Of a stretch of DNA of 64,000 bases, positions 34,937 to 43,660 are shown piece after piece (position 1 is the stretch's first letter; each line of letters opens with the position of its first letter). The position numbers were made by a program, and so were the translations under genes. Source of the DNA: Lacisediminihabitans sp040549525 (GTDB lineage: Bacteria > Actinomycetota > Actinomycetes > Actinomycetales > Microbacteriaceae); contig NZ_JBEPTM010000007.1 in NCBI RefSeq assembly GCF_040549525.1, positions 124,001 to 188,000 on the forward strand, read 5' to 3'. The notes under the pieces are model-generated. The model did not search any database and was not told the origin of the DNA. It worked only from the letters and a program-made list of their open reading frames with translations.

Positions 34937-35425
34937 ATGACCACTTTCGCAAACCCCGCCGCGCTGCTGACCGCCGTGGGAGCAGAGCTCGGCACCACAG
35001 CGTGGCTCGAGATCGACCAGCAGCGCATCGACGGCTTCGCGGCCGCGACGGGCGATGAGCAGTGGATCCATGTCGATCCGCAACGCGCCGCCGCCGGCCC
35101 CTTCGGGGGCACCATCGCCCACGGATACCTCAGCCTGTCCCTTCTCGCCCCGTTCACCGCGCAGCTGCTCGAGGTGGATCACGTGGCGATGGCCATCAAC
35201 TACGGGCTCGACCGGGTGCGGTTTCTTCAGCCGGTGCAGAGCGGATCGCGGCTGCGGGCACACGGATCGATCACCAGCGCCGAGGCGGTGGGGCTCGGAG
35301 TGCGGGTGGGTGTGAAGATGACTGTAGAGATCGACGGCGAATCGAAGCCCGCACTCGTTGCAGACACCATCGTTCTTTTCGCCGCCGAGCCGGATTCCGC
35401 ACCCCCAGCAGAGGAGCCATCATGA
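34937..35425 (+). CDS. MaoC-like dehydratase (enoyl-CoA hydratase 2 type)
   Basis: The 162-residue hot-dog protein carries the R-hydratase pattern: FAAATGDEQWIHVDPQRA with Asp/His catalytic residues, then GGTIAHGYLSLSL. It adds water to an enoyl-CoA/ACP or removes it. The ATG at 34937 is 4 bases after the SDR stop; the end overlaps the next ATG (ATGA). In order with the ADH, SDR and acyl-CoA dehydrogenase genes it fits a beta-oxidation-like route. Confidence 0.9.
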   Translation: MTTFANPAALLTAVGAELGTTAWLEIDQQRIDGFAAATGDEQWIHVDPQRAAAGPFGGTIAHGYLSLSLLAPFTAQLLEVDHVAMAINYGLDRVRFLQPVQSGSRLRAHGSITSAEAVGLGVRVGVKMTVEIDGESKPALVADTIVLFAAEPDSAPPAEEPS

Positions 35426-35820
35426 CCGAGGAAAAGGCCCTGTCCGAGAAGTCCCTCACCGAGCTCTGGACGAAGGCGCGACTGCACCTCATCGTGTCGC
35501 AGTTCGCCCCGACCTTCCTGCTCATCGTCACGATCGGCCTGCTCGACGCCGGCCTGACGACCGCGCCGGCCAGCGTGCGGCTCGCCGCCGCCGGCATCCT
35601 GCTCGCCTCCGGCATCCTCGGCGCGCTCGCCCAGATCTCGGTTGCGGGTGAGGCCGCCGCGATCATCGACGATCTCGACTCGATCGTCGCCCCCTCCGCG
35701 GTGGCGCAGCGGATCATCGCCTCCCGCCGTTGGCTGCTCGTGCCGAAGTTCGTGACGCCCGCGATCTTCGTGCTCGTGTACATCGCGCTGCTCGTCGCCC
35801 TGTTCCTGACGACCAGATGA
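35422..35820 (+). CDS. Small three-helix membrane protein
   Basis: The 132-residue protein has a charged N-terminus (MTEEKALSEKSLTELWTKAR) and three hydrophobic segments: about 28-46 (FLLIVTIGLLDAG), 52-75 and 108-130. I do not recognise a family. It lies inside the seven-gene operon with ATGA overlaps on both sides, so it is translated with the acyl-CoA enzymes. It may anchor or regulate them at the membrane; that is only inference. Confidence 0.7.
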   Translation: MTEEKALSEKSLTELWTKARLHLIVSQFAPTFLLIVTIGLLDAGLTTAPASVRLAAAGILLASGILGALAQISVAGEAAAIIDDLDSIVAPSAVAQRIIASRRWLLVPKFVTPAIFVLVYIALLVALFLTTR

Positions 35821-36272
35821 CAGAGACACCAGCACCGACAGAGACTCCGGTACCGGAGGGCTTCGGCTACAGCCGCGTCTTCGGCACGCGCTGGAACGAC
35901 AATGACGTCTACGGTCACCTGAACAACACGACCCACTACGCCGCGATGGACACCACCATCACCAGCTGGCTGATCGGGATCGCCGGACTTCGCACGGATG
36001 CTGACGACGCGATGGCGGTGGTGGTCTCCTCCTCCTGCACCTACCTCGCCTCGGTGTCGTTTCCGGAGGGACTCGTGGTCGGCCTTCGCGCCGGGCGCCT
36101 CGGCACCACCAGTGTCACCTGGGAGCTCGGCCTTCATGCCGAGAGCTCCGGGGCGCTCGTGGCGACCGGGCAGTTCGTGCACGTCTTCGTCGACCCCGTC
36201 GGCCAACGCCCCGTGCCCATCCCGCGGCTCGTTCGTGCGGCGATCGAGGCCGAACTGGTGATGACGGCATGA
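35817..36272 (+). CDS. Acyl-CoA thioesterase (4HBT hot-dog family)
   Basis: The 151-residue protein has the 4-hydroxybenzoyl-CoA thioesterase-type motif RWNDNDVYGHLNNTTHYAAMD, with the catalytic Asp and the HxNNxxY pattern. It hydrolyses acyl-CoA to free acid and CoA, which may relieve acyl-CoA overload in this pathway. The start at 35817 and the end at 36272 both form ATGA overlaps with neighbours. Confidence 0.88.
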   Translation: MTETPAPTETPVPEGFGYSRVFGTRWNDNDVYGHLNNTTHYAAMDTTITSWLIGIAGLRTDADDAMAVVVSSSCTYLASVSFPEGLVVGLRAGRLGTTSVTWELGLHAESSGALVATGQFVHVFVDPVGQRPVPIPRLVRAAIEAELVMTA

Positions 36273-37330
36273 GCCGCGAACCGCGCGGGCTCGCTACGTC
36301 AGTGCTCGAGCAGTGGCTGCGGTCGGAGCATCCGGAACTCGTCGCGGATTCGGAGCTCGACGCGACGTTGATCATGGGCGGACGCAGCAACCTCACCTAC
36401 CGGGTGCTCGGTGGGACCTCGCCCCTGGTGCTTCGACGGCCACCGCTCGGGCATGTGCTGGCGAGCGCTCATGACATGGCCCGGGAATTCCGGGTGATCT
36501 CTGCGCTGGGCGGAAGCACGGTGCCCGTGCCGGAGGCCCTGCTGTACCGGGATGACACCGATGGCACCGCCGGCGTTGGCACGCCCTTCTACCTCATGGG
36601 CCTCGTCGAGGGCCAGGTGCTCTCCTCGCCCGCTGCGAACGTGCCCTTCAGCCCGACCCAACTGCGGACACTGAGCCTCGACCTCGTCGCCACCCTTGCC
36701 GAGTTGCACTCGATCGACCCCGCGAGTGTCGGGCTCGAAGACTTCGGCCGGGCCTCCGGCTACCTGGAGCGTCAGGTGCGCCGCTGGGGAGAGCAGTACG
36801 ACAAGTCCCGCAGTCGCGAGCTGCCGGAGCTCGATGCGTTGCAGGCATCCCTGCGAGAGAAGGTGCCGTCGACGATCGGCTCCTCGCTCGTGCACGGGGA
36901 CTTCCGCCTCGACAATGCGATCGTGCAGGTGGACTCCGGTGGTCGTCCCCGCATCGCCGCGATCCTCGACTGGGAGATGGCGACCATCGGGGATTCGTTC
37001 ACCGACCTCGGACTGCTCGGACTCTACTGGGACATCAGCAGCATCAGCGAGCAGGCGGCGGCGGTCGCCGCGAGCGCGGTCGATCCGGCGGCGGGATACC
37101 CGAGCTTCGCCGAACTGCTCGACGCCTATGCCGCAGCCCGGGGAACGGCGGTGCCCGAGCTCTCCTGGTACCTCGCTTTCGCCGCCTACAAGCTCGCGAT
37201 CATCCTGGAGGGCATCCACCTGCGTTTCCAGGCCGGCGAGACGGTCGGCTCCGGCTTCGACACCATCGGCGGCCTCGTCACCCCACTCGCCAGGGCCGGG
37301 CTCCGCTCCCTGGCCGAAAGGAACCCCTGA
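36269..37330 (+). CDS. Phosphotransferase-family protein (ACAD10/11 N-domain-like)
   Basis: The 353-residue aminoglycoside-phosphotransferase-like kinase has the catalytic loop VHGDFRLDN and the metal-binding ILDWEMATIGD. It is next to an acyl-CoA dehydrogenase, as in ACAD10/11 proteins where such a kinase phosphorylates 4-hydroxyacyl-CoA so that the phosphate can be eliminated. By that analogy the operon may process gamma- or delta-hydroxyacyl-CoAs. It overlaps the thioesterase stop and shares a base with the dehydrogenase start. Confidence 0.87.
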   Translation: MSREPRGLATSVLEQWLRSEHPELVADSELDATLIMGGRSNLTYRVLGGTSPLVLRRPPLGHVLASAHDMAREFRVISALGGSTVPVPEALLYRDDTDGTAGVGTPFYLMGLVEGQVLSSPAANVPFSPTQLRTLSLDLVATLAELHSIDPASVGLEDFGRASGYLERQVRRWGEQYDKSRSRELPELDALQASLREKVPSTIGSSLVHGDFRLDNAIVQVDSGGRPRIAAILDWEMATIGDSFTDLGLLGLYWDISSISEQAAAVAASAVDPAAGYPSFAELLDAYAAARGTAVPELSWYLAFAAYKLAIILEGIHLRFQAGETVGSGFDTIGGLVTPLARAGLRSLAERNP

Positions 37331-38532
37331 TGGACTTCGCCCCGGACGCCACGACCGTCGACCTCGTCGAGCGGATGACCGCGTTCCTCGCCGAGTGCGT
37401 CTATCCCGCAGAGGCCGTGCTCGAGGCCCAGGTCGCCGAGACCCCGGATGACTGGAGCCTGCGTCCGATCGTGCGGGAGCTGCAGGCGGAGGCCCGCTCC
37501 CGCGGCCTGTGGAACCTCTTCCTCCCCGCCGAAGGCCTGACGAACCTGCAGTATGCGGCCGTCGCGGAGCTCACCGGGCGCAGTCCGAAGCTGGCACCCG
37601 TCGCCCTCAACTGCGCCGCCCCGGACACCGGAAACATGGAGCTGCTCGCGGAGTTCGGCACCCCGGCGCAGAAGGAACGCTGGCTGGCGCCGCTGCTGGA
37701 GGCTCGCATCCGCTCGTCGTTCTGCATGACGGAGCCGGACGTCGCCTCTTCAGATGCGACGAACATCGCGACGAGCATCCGTCGCGATGGGCCCGACTAC
37801 GTGATCGACGGGCGCAAGTGGTGGTCCACCGGGGCGATGAACCCCGAGGCCGAGATCTTCATCGTGATGGGTCGCACCGCGGCATCGGATTCGGATGCCC
37901 CGCGCCACCGCCAGCAGAGCATGATCCTGGTGCCGCGCGATACACCCGGGGTCACGATCGTGCGTCCCCTCACCGTCTTCGGGTATGACGACCGGGACCA
38001 CGGCGGTCACGCCGAAGTGCTCTTCGAGGGAGTGCGGGTGCCCGGGGGCAACCTCATCGCCGGGGAGGGCGACGGATTCGCGATCGCCCAGGCGCGGCTC
38101 GGGCCCGGGCGCATCCATCACTGCATGAGGCTGCTCGGCATGGCGGAGCGCACCATGGATCTCATGCGCGAGCGAGCACAGGGTCGCGTCGCCTTCGGCA
38201 GACCCCTTGCCGAGCAGGGGGTGGTGCGCGAATGGCTGGCCGAGAGCCGCATCTCCATCGAATCACTGCGGCTGCTGGTGCTGAAGACCGCCTGGCTCAT
38301 GGACACCGTCGGCAATGCCGGGGCGATGACCGAGATCCAGGCGATCAAGATCGCCGTGCCGCGGGCGGTGCAGCAGATCCTCGACCGCGCCATCCAATTG
38401 CACGGCGGCGGCGGGCTCACGGCCGACGACCCGATCGCCGAGATGTACGCCGGAGCCCGCGCGCTGCGTCTGGCCGACGGACCGGACGAAGTGCACCTCT
38501 CCTCCCTCGGCAAGGCGGAATTGCGCCGCTGA
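37330..38532 (+). CDS. Acyl-CoA dehydrogenase (ACAD11-like)
   Basis: The 400-residue flavoprotein has the acyl-CoA dehydrogenase signatures FCMTEPDVASSDATN (FAD/substrate), GRKWWSTGAMNP and the C-terminal LHGGGGLTADDP with DGPDEVH. The sequence is of the type found with phosphotransferase partners. It removes hydrogens from an acyl-CoA or eliminates phosphate from a phosphorylated hydroxyacyl-CoA. It is the last gene of the operon; the Lrp gene is convergent 15 bases beyond. Confidence 0.92.
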   Translation: MDFAPDATTVDLVERMTAFLAECVYPAEAVLEAQVAETPDDWSLRPIVRELQAEARSRGLWNLFLPAEGLTNLQYAAVAELTGRSPKLAPVALNCAAPDTGNMELLAEFGTPAQKERWLAPLLEARIRSSFCMTEPDVASSDATNIATSIRRDGPDYVIDGRKWWSTGAMNPEAEIFIVMGRTAASDSDAPRHRQQSMILVPRDTPGVTIVRPLTVFGYDDRDHGGHAEVLFEGVRVPGGNLIAGEGDGFAIAQARLGPGRIHHCMRLLGMAERTMDLMRERAQGRVAFGRPLAEQGVVREWLAESRISIESLRLLVLKTAWLMDTVGNAGAMTEIQAIKIAVPRAVQQILDRAIQLHGGGGLTADDPIAEMYAGARALRLADGPDEVHLSSLGKAELRR

Positions 38533-38547
38533 CCCCGGGCGGGCCCC

Positions 38548-38979
38548 CTATCGCAGGACGGAACTCAGCAGCAGGCTCGTCTCGCTGTTGACCACACCCT
38601 CGATCGCGCGGATCTGCCCCAGGGTGCGATCGAAATCGGTGAGGGTCTCGGTGCGCAGTTCGGCCACGAGGTCCCAGCCACCGTTCGTGGTGTGGAGCGC
38701 ACTGATCTCTGGCATGCCGCGCAGCTGCCGGATCACGTGGTCGGTGGTGCGCCCCTCCACCTCGATGAAGGCGATCGCGTGGATGGTGAGCGGATCGAGC
38801 TCGTCCCGCACCCGCACGGTGAACCCCACCACGGTTCCGGATGACACGAGCCGCTCGAGCCGGCTGCTGATCGTGGCCCGGGCGACCCCGAGGGTGCGCG
38901 CAAGGAATGCGACGGATGCCCTGCCGTCTTCGCGCAGGGCAGAGAGCAGGTTTCGGTCGAGGTCATCCAAAGCGGGCAT
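38548..38979 (-). CDS. Lrp/AsnC-family transcriptional regulator
   Basis: The 143-residue protein has an N-terminal winged helix-turn-helix (DLDRNLLSALREDGRAS, LGVARATISSRLERL) and a C-terminal RAM amino-acid-sensing domain (VVGFTV through LRTETL). It is divergent from ornithine cyclodeaminase and probably controls it and itself. TACATT lies 6 bases before its ATG, and the ATGTACAGAATGTACT sequence there has GTAC halves that could be its operator. Confidence 0.92.
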   Translation of the reverse strand: MPALDDLDRNLLSALREDGRASVAFLARTLGVARATISSRLERLVSSGTVVGFTVRVRDELDPLTIHAIAFIEVEGRTTDHVIRQLRGMPEISALHTTNGGWDLVAELRTETLTDFDRTLGQIRAIEGVVNSETSLLLSSVLR

Positions 38980-38985
38980 GTACAG

Positions 38986-38991
38986 AATGTA
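38986..38991 (-). promoter_or_regulatory. -10 element TACATT, leaderless start of the Lrp gene
   Basis: TACATT on the minus strand ends 6 bases before the ATG. Two GTAC palindromes flank it (38980-38983 and 38989-38992), which could place a repressor on the promoter. Confidence 0.45.
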
Positions 38992-39070
38992 CTACTTGGG
39001 ATGTCACATTGCTCATTCGTACGCCAGAAGATCGACGGTCTGCCTATTCTTTGTGCATATCGTCGGAAAC

Positions 39071-39076
39071 TAGGCT
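39071..39076 (+). promoter_or_regulatory. -10 element TAGGCT upstream of ocd
   Basis: TAGGCT lies 26 bases before the GTG of ornithine cyclodeaminase, leaving a short leader with a GGAGA ribosome site. Confidence 0.4.
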
Positions 39077-39102
39077 TGCGGTCTAGTGAAGTGGAGACGC
39101 CA

Positions 39103-40134
39103 GTGACGCGTTTTGTTGATGTTCGCAACATGGTGCGTTGGGCCACCACGACCGGACCAGAGGCCATCATCGGCGGCATGATCGGTTACCTGCGCGGCGA
39201 TTTCCGTCGCTGGGAGAGCTTCGACAAGACGGCTCGGGTCGCCAGCCATACCCCCCTCGGCGTGATCGAGCTGATGCCGACGAGCGACCTCGAGACCTAC
39301 GCCTTCAAGTACGTCAACGGCCACCCCTCCAACCCCGCCCGGGGATTCCAGACCGTCACCGCGTTCGGGGTGCTGGCCGACGTGCACAACGGCTATCCGA
39401 CGCTGCTCGCCGAGATGACCCTCCTCACCGCCCTGCGTACCGCCGCGACCTCCGCGATGGTCGCGAAAGAACTGGCCCGACCGGATTCCACCACCATGGC
39501 GATGATCGGCGCCGGCAGCCAGGCGGAGTTCCAGGCTCTCGGATTCCGGGCCGCGCTCGCAATCGACCGGCTGCGCGTGTGGGACACCGATCCCGAGGCG
39601 CTGGAGAAGTTCGTTCGCAACCTCGCCCCCCTCGGTTTCGACATCACCGTCGCCACGAGCGCCGCGGATGCCGTGGCCGGAGCCGACGTCATCACCACCT
39701 GTACCGCAGACAAGGCCCTCGCGACAGTGCTGACAAGCGACCTCGTCGCACCGGGCGTCCACATCAACGCGATCGGCGGTGACTGCCCCGGCAAGACCGA
39801 ACTCGAGGCCGCGATCCTCGACCGGGCATCCGTCTTCGTCGAATATCCGCCCCAGACCCGCGTCGAGGGCGAGATCCAGCAGATGCCAGCCGACTTCCCC
39901 GTCACGGAACTGTGGAAGGTCATCGTCGGCAGCGCTCCCGGGCGCACCTCTGCCGAGCAGATCACGCTCTTCGACTCGGTCGGCTTCGCGATCGAGGACT
40001 TCTCCGCCCTTCGCTACCTGCGCGATTCGGTGGCGGACACCGACTTCTTCGACGAGATCGACCTCGTGGCGTCTCCGGAGAACCCGAAGGATCTCTTCGG
40101 CATGATCGGCGCGCTCTCCCCCGTCGGCGGCTGA
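39103..40134 (+). CDS. ocd: Ornithine cyclodeaminase
   Basis: The 343-residue protein closely follows the ornithine cyclodeaminase pattern (FDKTARVASHTPLGVIELMP, FKYVNGHPSNPARG, TALRTAATS, GGDCPGKTEL, EGEIQQMPADFPV). It converts L-ornithine to L-proline and ammonia with bound NAD. The start GTG at 39103 follows GTGGAGA at about 6 bases; the upstream frame is non-coding. It is followed 5 bases later by a citrulline hydrolase-like gene, so citrulline or arginine can flow to proline. Confidence 0.93.
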   Translation: MTRFVDVRNMVRWATTTGPEAIIGGMIGYLRGDFRRWESFDKTARVASHTPLGVIELMPTSDLETYAFKYVNGHPSNPARGFQTVTAFGVLADVHNGYPTLLAEMTLLTALRTAATSAMVAKELARPDSTTMAMIGAGSQAEFQALGFRAALAIDRLRVWDTDPEALEKFVRNLAPLGFDITVATSAADAVAGADVITTCTADKALATVLTSDLVAPGVHINAIGGDCPGKTELEAAILDRASVFVEYPPQTRVEGEIQQMPADFPVTELWKVIVGSAPGRTSAEQITLFDSVGFAIEDFSALRYLRDSVADTDFFDEIDLVASPENPKDLFGMIGALSPVGG

Positions 40135-40139
40135 GGCCG

Positions 40140-41075
40140 GTGTCGATCCAGGCGCCATCCGCGGTCGTGCTGGTGCGCCCGCACCACTTCCGCCCCAACC
40201 CCCTCACCGCCGACGACAACGTGTTCCAGGTGATCGGAGCCGAGACCGAGTCGGCCCGCCTTGCTGCAGCCGCCTACGACGAGGTCACGCGCGCGGCATC
40301 GACTCTCGAGGCCGCCGGCATCCGGGTTCATCTCTTCGACGACGAGAGCGCGGAACGTCCCGACAGCGTGTTTCCCAACAACTGGATGTCCACCCACCCG
40401 GGCGGACACGTCGCCATCTTCCCGATGTACGCGGTGAACCGTCGCGGCGAGCGCCGGTGGGATGTGATCGACATGCTGAAGACCGCCTACCGGGTGCAGG
40501 ATGTCATCGACTATTCCGGTCTCGAACTCGACGACGTATTCCTCGAGGGCACCGGCGCCATCGTGCTCGACCATGTGTCGCGCATCGCCTACGTCGCACG
40601 CTCGCACCGCGCCGATCCGATCGCCCTCGAGAGGTTCTGCACGAACTTCGGATACGAGCCGATGGTATTCGACGCTGTCGACCCGAGCGGGGTGCCGATC
40701 TATCACACCAACGTGATGATGGGGATCGCCACGGACTTCGCCCTCGTGGGTCTCGACCTGATCCACTCCCCCGCGCGTCGTGCCCAGGTGGTCGACCGGC
40801 TCACCGCCCACGGACGCAGCATCATCGATCTCGACTTCGACCAGGTCTGCGACTTCGCCGGCAACGCGATCGAACTGCATGCTCCGAGCGGCCGCATCCT
40901 CGCCCTGTCGCGGCGTGCCGCCGACTCGCTGCGGCCCGATCAGCTGGCGGTCATCGAGCTGTCCTGCACCCTGCTGCCCCTCGACATCCCGACCATCGAA
41001 CTCGCGGGAGGCTCGGTGCGCTGCATGATCGCGGGAATCCATCTCGACCCGCGTCCGGCCGTCGTCGCGGCCTGA
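40140..41075 (+). CDS. ctlX: Arginine deiminase-related hydrolase (CtlX-like)
   Basis: The 311-residue pentein-fold protein shows FPNNWMSTHPG, EGTGAIVLDH (Glu/Asp), catalytic His in YHTNVMMG and catalytic Cys in GGSVRCMIAGI near the C-terminus. The CtlX group cleaves citrulline to ornithine or acts on related ureido/guanidino compounds. The product would feed ornithine cyclodeaminase encoded just upstream. GTG at 40140 follows TGAGG, 5 bases after ocd. Confidence 0.88.
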   Translation: MSIQAPSAVVLVRPHHFRPNPLTADDNVFQVIGAETESARLAAAAYDEVTRAASTLEAAGIRVHLFDDESAERPDSVFPNNWMSTHPGGHVAIFPMYAVNRRGERRWDVIDMLKTAYRVQDVIDYSGLELDDVFLEGTGAIVLDHVSRIAYVARSHRADPIALERFCTNFGYEPMVFDAVDPSGVPIYHTNVMMGIATDFALVGLDLIHSPARRAQVVDRLTAHGRSIIDLDFDQVCDFAGNAIELHAPSGRILALSRRAADSLRPDQLAVIELSCTLLPLDIPTIELAGGSVRCMIAGIHLDPRPAVVAA

Positions 41076-41307
41076 CGCGGCGGGCTCTGCCGCTGGGGTG
41101 CCCTTCGGACTCATCGGTCCCGATCCCGCGCTGCTGCGCGAGTCCTGTTCCGGACTGTCCGGGTGGAGCGCTGCCGCCGGGGGAATCGGTGGTAGCGAAG
41201 GCTTCTCCGCTCACGCCATCTTCTCTGTCGGCGTGGATGACGACAATCCGCCACCCAGCCTGGCCGCGCTAGGGTCGATTCACCACCATCAATCGGAGGA
41301 ATCCATC

Positions 41308-41982
41308 GTGCCTGTCATCGCCATCATCGGAGCCGGACCGGGACTCGGAGCGGCAGTCGCACGAAGATTCGGGCGCGAAGGCTTCTCGATCGCCCTGATC
41401 TCGAGGGACCAGTCGAAGCTCGACGCCCTGGCCGCGGACCTCGAGGCCGGCGGTGTGACCGCTCGCGGGTACTCGGCAGACGTGCTGGTACCGACCGCGC
41501 TCGAGGAGGCCCTTGCGCACGCAGCGGCGGAGCTGGGACCCATCACTACTCTGCAGTACAGCCCGCTGCCATCGCGCGCATACCTGAAGCCGGTGCTCGA
41601 TCTGACTCCGGAGCTGGCGCTCGAGGCACTGCAGTTCTCGGCCCTCGGGCTCATTCACGCCGTGCGGACGATCCTGCCGTCCATGCGCGAGGCCGGAGGC
41701 GGCAGCATCATCCTGGTCAACGGCGGAACGTCGGTCAAGGCTCGCGCCGACTTCGCCGGCACATCGGTCGCGTTCCCGGCTGAGAGCGCCTACGGCGAGA
41801 TGCTCCACGATGCGCTCGACGGGGACGGCATCCGTGTCGCGCAACTCGTGATCCCGGGAGGCATCCCCCAGCTTCAGCTCGCCAATGGCATCGACGACGT
41901 CGCCGATCGCATCTGGGATCTCCACGCCGTCGCGGGTCCGTTCCGCACCATGCTCATCCCGCTCGAGGACGGCAGGGAGTAG
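41308..41982 (+). CDS. SDR-family protein lacking the usual active-site Lys
   Basis: The 224-residue protein has the Rossmann motif IIGAGPGLGAAVARRFG and a SRDQSKLDAL segment, an NGG strand and a Tyr-containing SAYGEMLHDAL. In a standard SDR the Tyr is followed by xxxK; here it is followed by GEML, so the catalytic Lys is missing. It may bind a nucleotide without dehydrogenase activity or use another residue. GTG at 41308 has GGAGGA 7 bases upstream. The gap before it (41076-41307) shows nothing but a possible TAGGGT. Confidence 0.8.
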   Translation: MPVIAIIGAGPGLGAAVARRFGREGFSIALISRDQSKLDALAADLEAGGVTARGYSADVLVPTALEEALAHAAAELGPITTLQYSPLPSRAYLKPVLDLTPELALEALQFSALGLIHAVRTILPSMREAGGGSIILVNGGTSVKARADFAGTSVAFPAESAYGEMLHDALDGDGIRVAQLVIPGGIPQLQLANGIDDVADRIWDLHAVAGPFRTMLIPLEDGRE

Positions 41983-42223
41983 GGACCGGATCGTCCCTCC
42001 GAACCTCGCTCACCGCAGTGGGCGTCTCCCTGCCTGCAGAAACGCTAGACCTCTGCCTGCTGGTCGTCGTCGGCGCCATCGACAACCCGTGCCGATCCGC
42101 GGAACGAGTGCTCTCGTGGTGGGCGGCGAGCAGCTTGTGACCGTGAGGGAGCGATTCCCGGAGCATGGCACGGTTCCGGGCGTCATCGGGCTCCCGTTTC
42201 CGTTATTCGCATCGGGCACGGTC

Positions 42224-43156
42224 TCACTGAGCCGCGATCCAATCGATTTCCTCCGCGAGCAGAGAAAGACCGGTGCCCACGGGCACGTATCCCAGTCGTC
42301 TTGACGCGCTCGTATCCAGCACGATCGGATATGCCGCCATCCAGGGGTGTCGGCCACGCAGGGGTTCCGCCGCGCCGTCCAGAAGGTCGAGCGCGCCGTT
42401 CCAGCCCACCCGCAGGGCGATTGCTCGCAGGATCTGCTCGGCCGTCGGGGCGTCGGGATCAGCGCTGTTGACAATTCGAGCGCCCGGCAGAGTGGCGACA
42501 GTGGAGATTAAGGCAGCCGTATTGGAAGCCGCGGTCAGATGGTCGATGCTCTCGCCACGCGCCGCAAGCTCAATCTTCGGCTCGCCTCTCATCATCGACT
42601 CGACGAAGGATCGAGTGCGCGGGTTGCGCGCCCACCGCCCGTGGACCTTTGACGGGCGGATGACCGTGACCGGAAGACCGCTGTCCAGTGCGACCTGCTC
42701 GACGGCGACCTTCGATGGCGCATATCCCTCGCGGCTGAAGGGATCGACGTCGTCCGCCGCGGGCGGCACGGTCGGCATGCTTTCGTTCATCGGGATGGGG
42801 AACCGGGGCGGATCATCCCCGTTGATGTGGCGACCATCCGCATCGGCGTAGACGGCCCTCGTGGAGATGATCACTGTGCCACCGACCGATCCCATCACCG
42901 GCAGTAGTGCTCGCACGTCTGCGGCGCGGTAGGCGAGCAGATCGACGAGGAGGGTCGAATCGTCGCCGACGAGACGTGCGATCGCCTTGACGTCGCTCCG
43001 CTCGATCGAGTGGAAATGGACGCCTTGCTCGGTCAGCTCGGACGGCATCGACGCGGGGTTTCGACCGGTCACCTCGACCTCCCATCCGCTGGCTGCCAAC
43101 CTCGCGGCTGCGGCTCCCCCGATGGCGCCCGTCCCGCCCAAGATCACTGCCCGCAC
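42224..43156 (-). CDS. NAD-dependent epimerase/dehydratase
   Basis: The 310-residue extended SDR has GGTGAIGGAAAARLA, an Asp-containing strand VTGRNP and YAPSKVAVEQ (YxxxK). It resembles NAD-dependent sugar-nucleotide or isoflavone-like epimerase/reductases, without a clear substrate. The GTG start at 43156 follows GAGGGGG by about 6 bases. A small membrane protein gene is 35 bases upstream in the same direction. Confidence 0.85.
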   Translation of the reverse strand: MRAVILGGTGAIGGAAAARLAASGWEVEVTGRNPASMPSELTEQGVHFHSIERSDVKAIARLVGDDSTLLVDLLAYRAADVRALLPVMGSVGGTVIISTRAVYADADGRHINGDDPPRFPIPMNESMPTVPPAADDVDPFSREGYAPSKVAVEQVALDSGLPVTVIRPSKVHGRWARNPRTRSFVESMMRGEPKIELAARGESIDHLTAASNTAALISTVATLPGARIVNSADPDAPTAEQILRAIALRVGWNGALDLLDGAAEPLRGRHPWMAAYPIVLDTSASRRLGYVPVGTGLSLLAEEIDWIAAQ

Positions 43157-43191
43157 GCTGCCCCCTCAAAACGATCTTCAGCAGGCCAACC

Positions 43192-43476
43192 TTAGGGCAG
43201 CGGTAGATGCGCCTCCCTTGGCCGACCAATCACGTGGTGTTCGAGCCGCAGATCATTCTTCATTGCGCGGCTGCAGGAGGCGGCGCAGTGGATAGCCGCT
43301 GACGCCAGTCCTCCACACATGATGGTCGCCGCCTGAACTATGGCGCTGAGGATCTGCGCCCAGGGCTGATGAATGCTTTCTCGCAGGCCAGCACTCACGG
43401 CGATGAGGATTACTGCGAGGACTGCGAGCATCGTGTAGGCCCTCCAGACCCACATCCGAAAATGACCTGCTCTCAT
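43192..43476 (-). CDS. Small two-helix membrane protein (start uncertain)
   Basis: The protein of about 94 residues has two hydrophobic segments, roughly 6-27 (WVWRAYTMLAVLAVILIAVS) and 40-60, and a basic tail (RPREAHLPLP). No family is recognised. Two further in-frame ATGs, at 43518 and 43593, are possible; a GGAGGTG lies between. It is upstream of the epimerase gene and divergent from the esterase gene, so it may be real, but the evidence is only hydrophobicity and context. Confidence 0.45.
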   Translation of the reverse strand: MRAGHFRMWVWRAYTMLAVLAVILIAVSAGLRESIHQPWAQILSAIVQAATIMCGGLASAAIHCAASCSRAMKNDLRLEHHVIGRPREAHLPLP

Positions 43477-43660
43477 GGGTGAACATTCTTCGATCGGAAT
43501 CACCTCCTGAACCCCCATCCACACCCACTCGCGACGGTTCCCTCTAGCCCGGTCCGTAAAGTATCGACGACTATCACCGGACTCCCTGCCCAATACGGTC
43601 GAACCACACCCGGGCTCCCTTAGAATCGCGTTCGATCAGACCCCCGATCTAAGGACGTCA

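Noticed and set aside
41983..42223. Short open frames in the 241-base gap after the SDR gene
   Set aside because: No ribosome site, motif or hydrophobic segment supports any of them.
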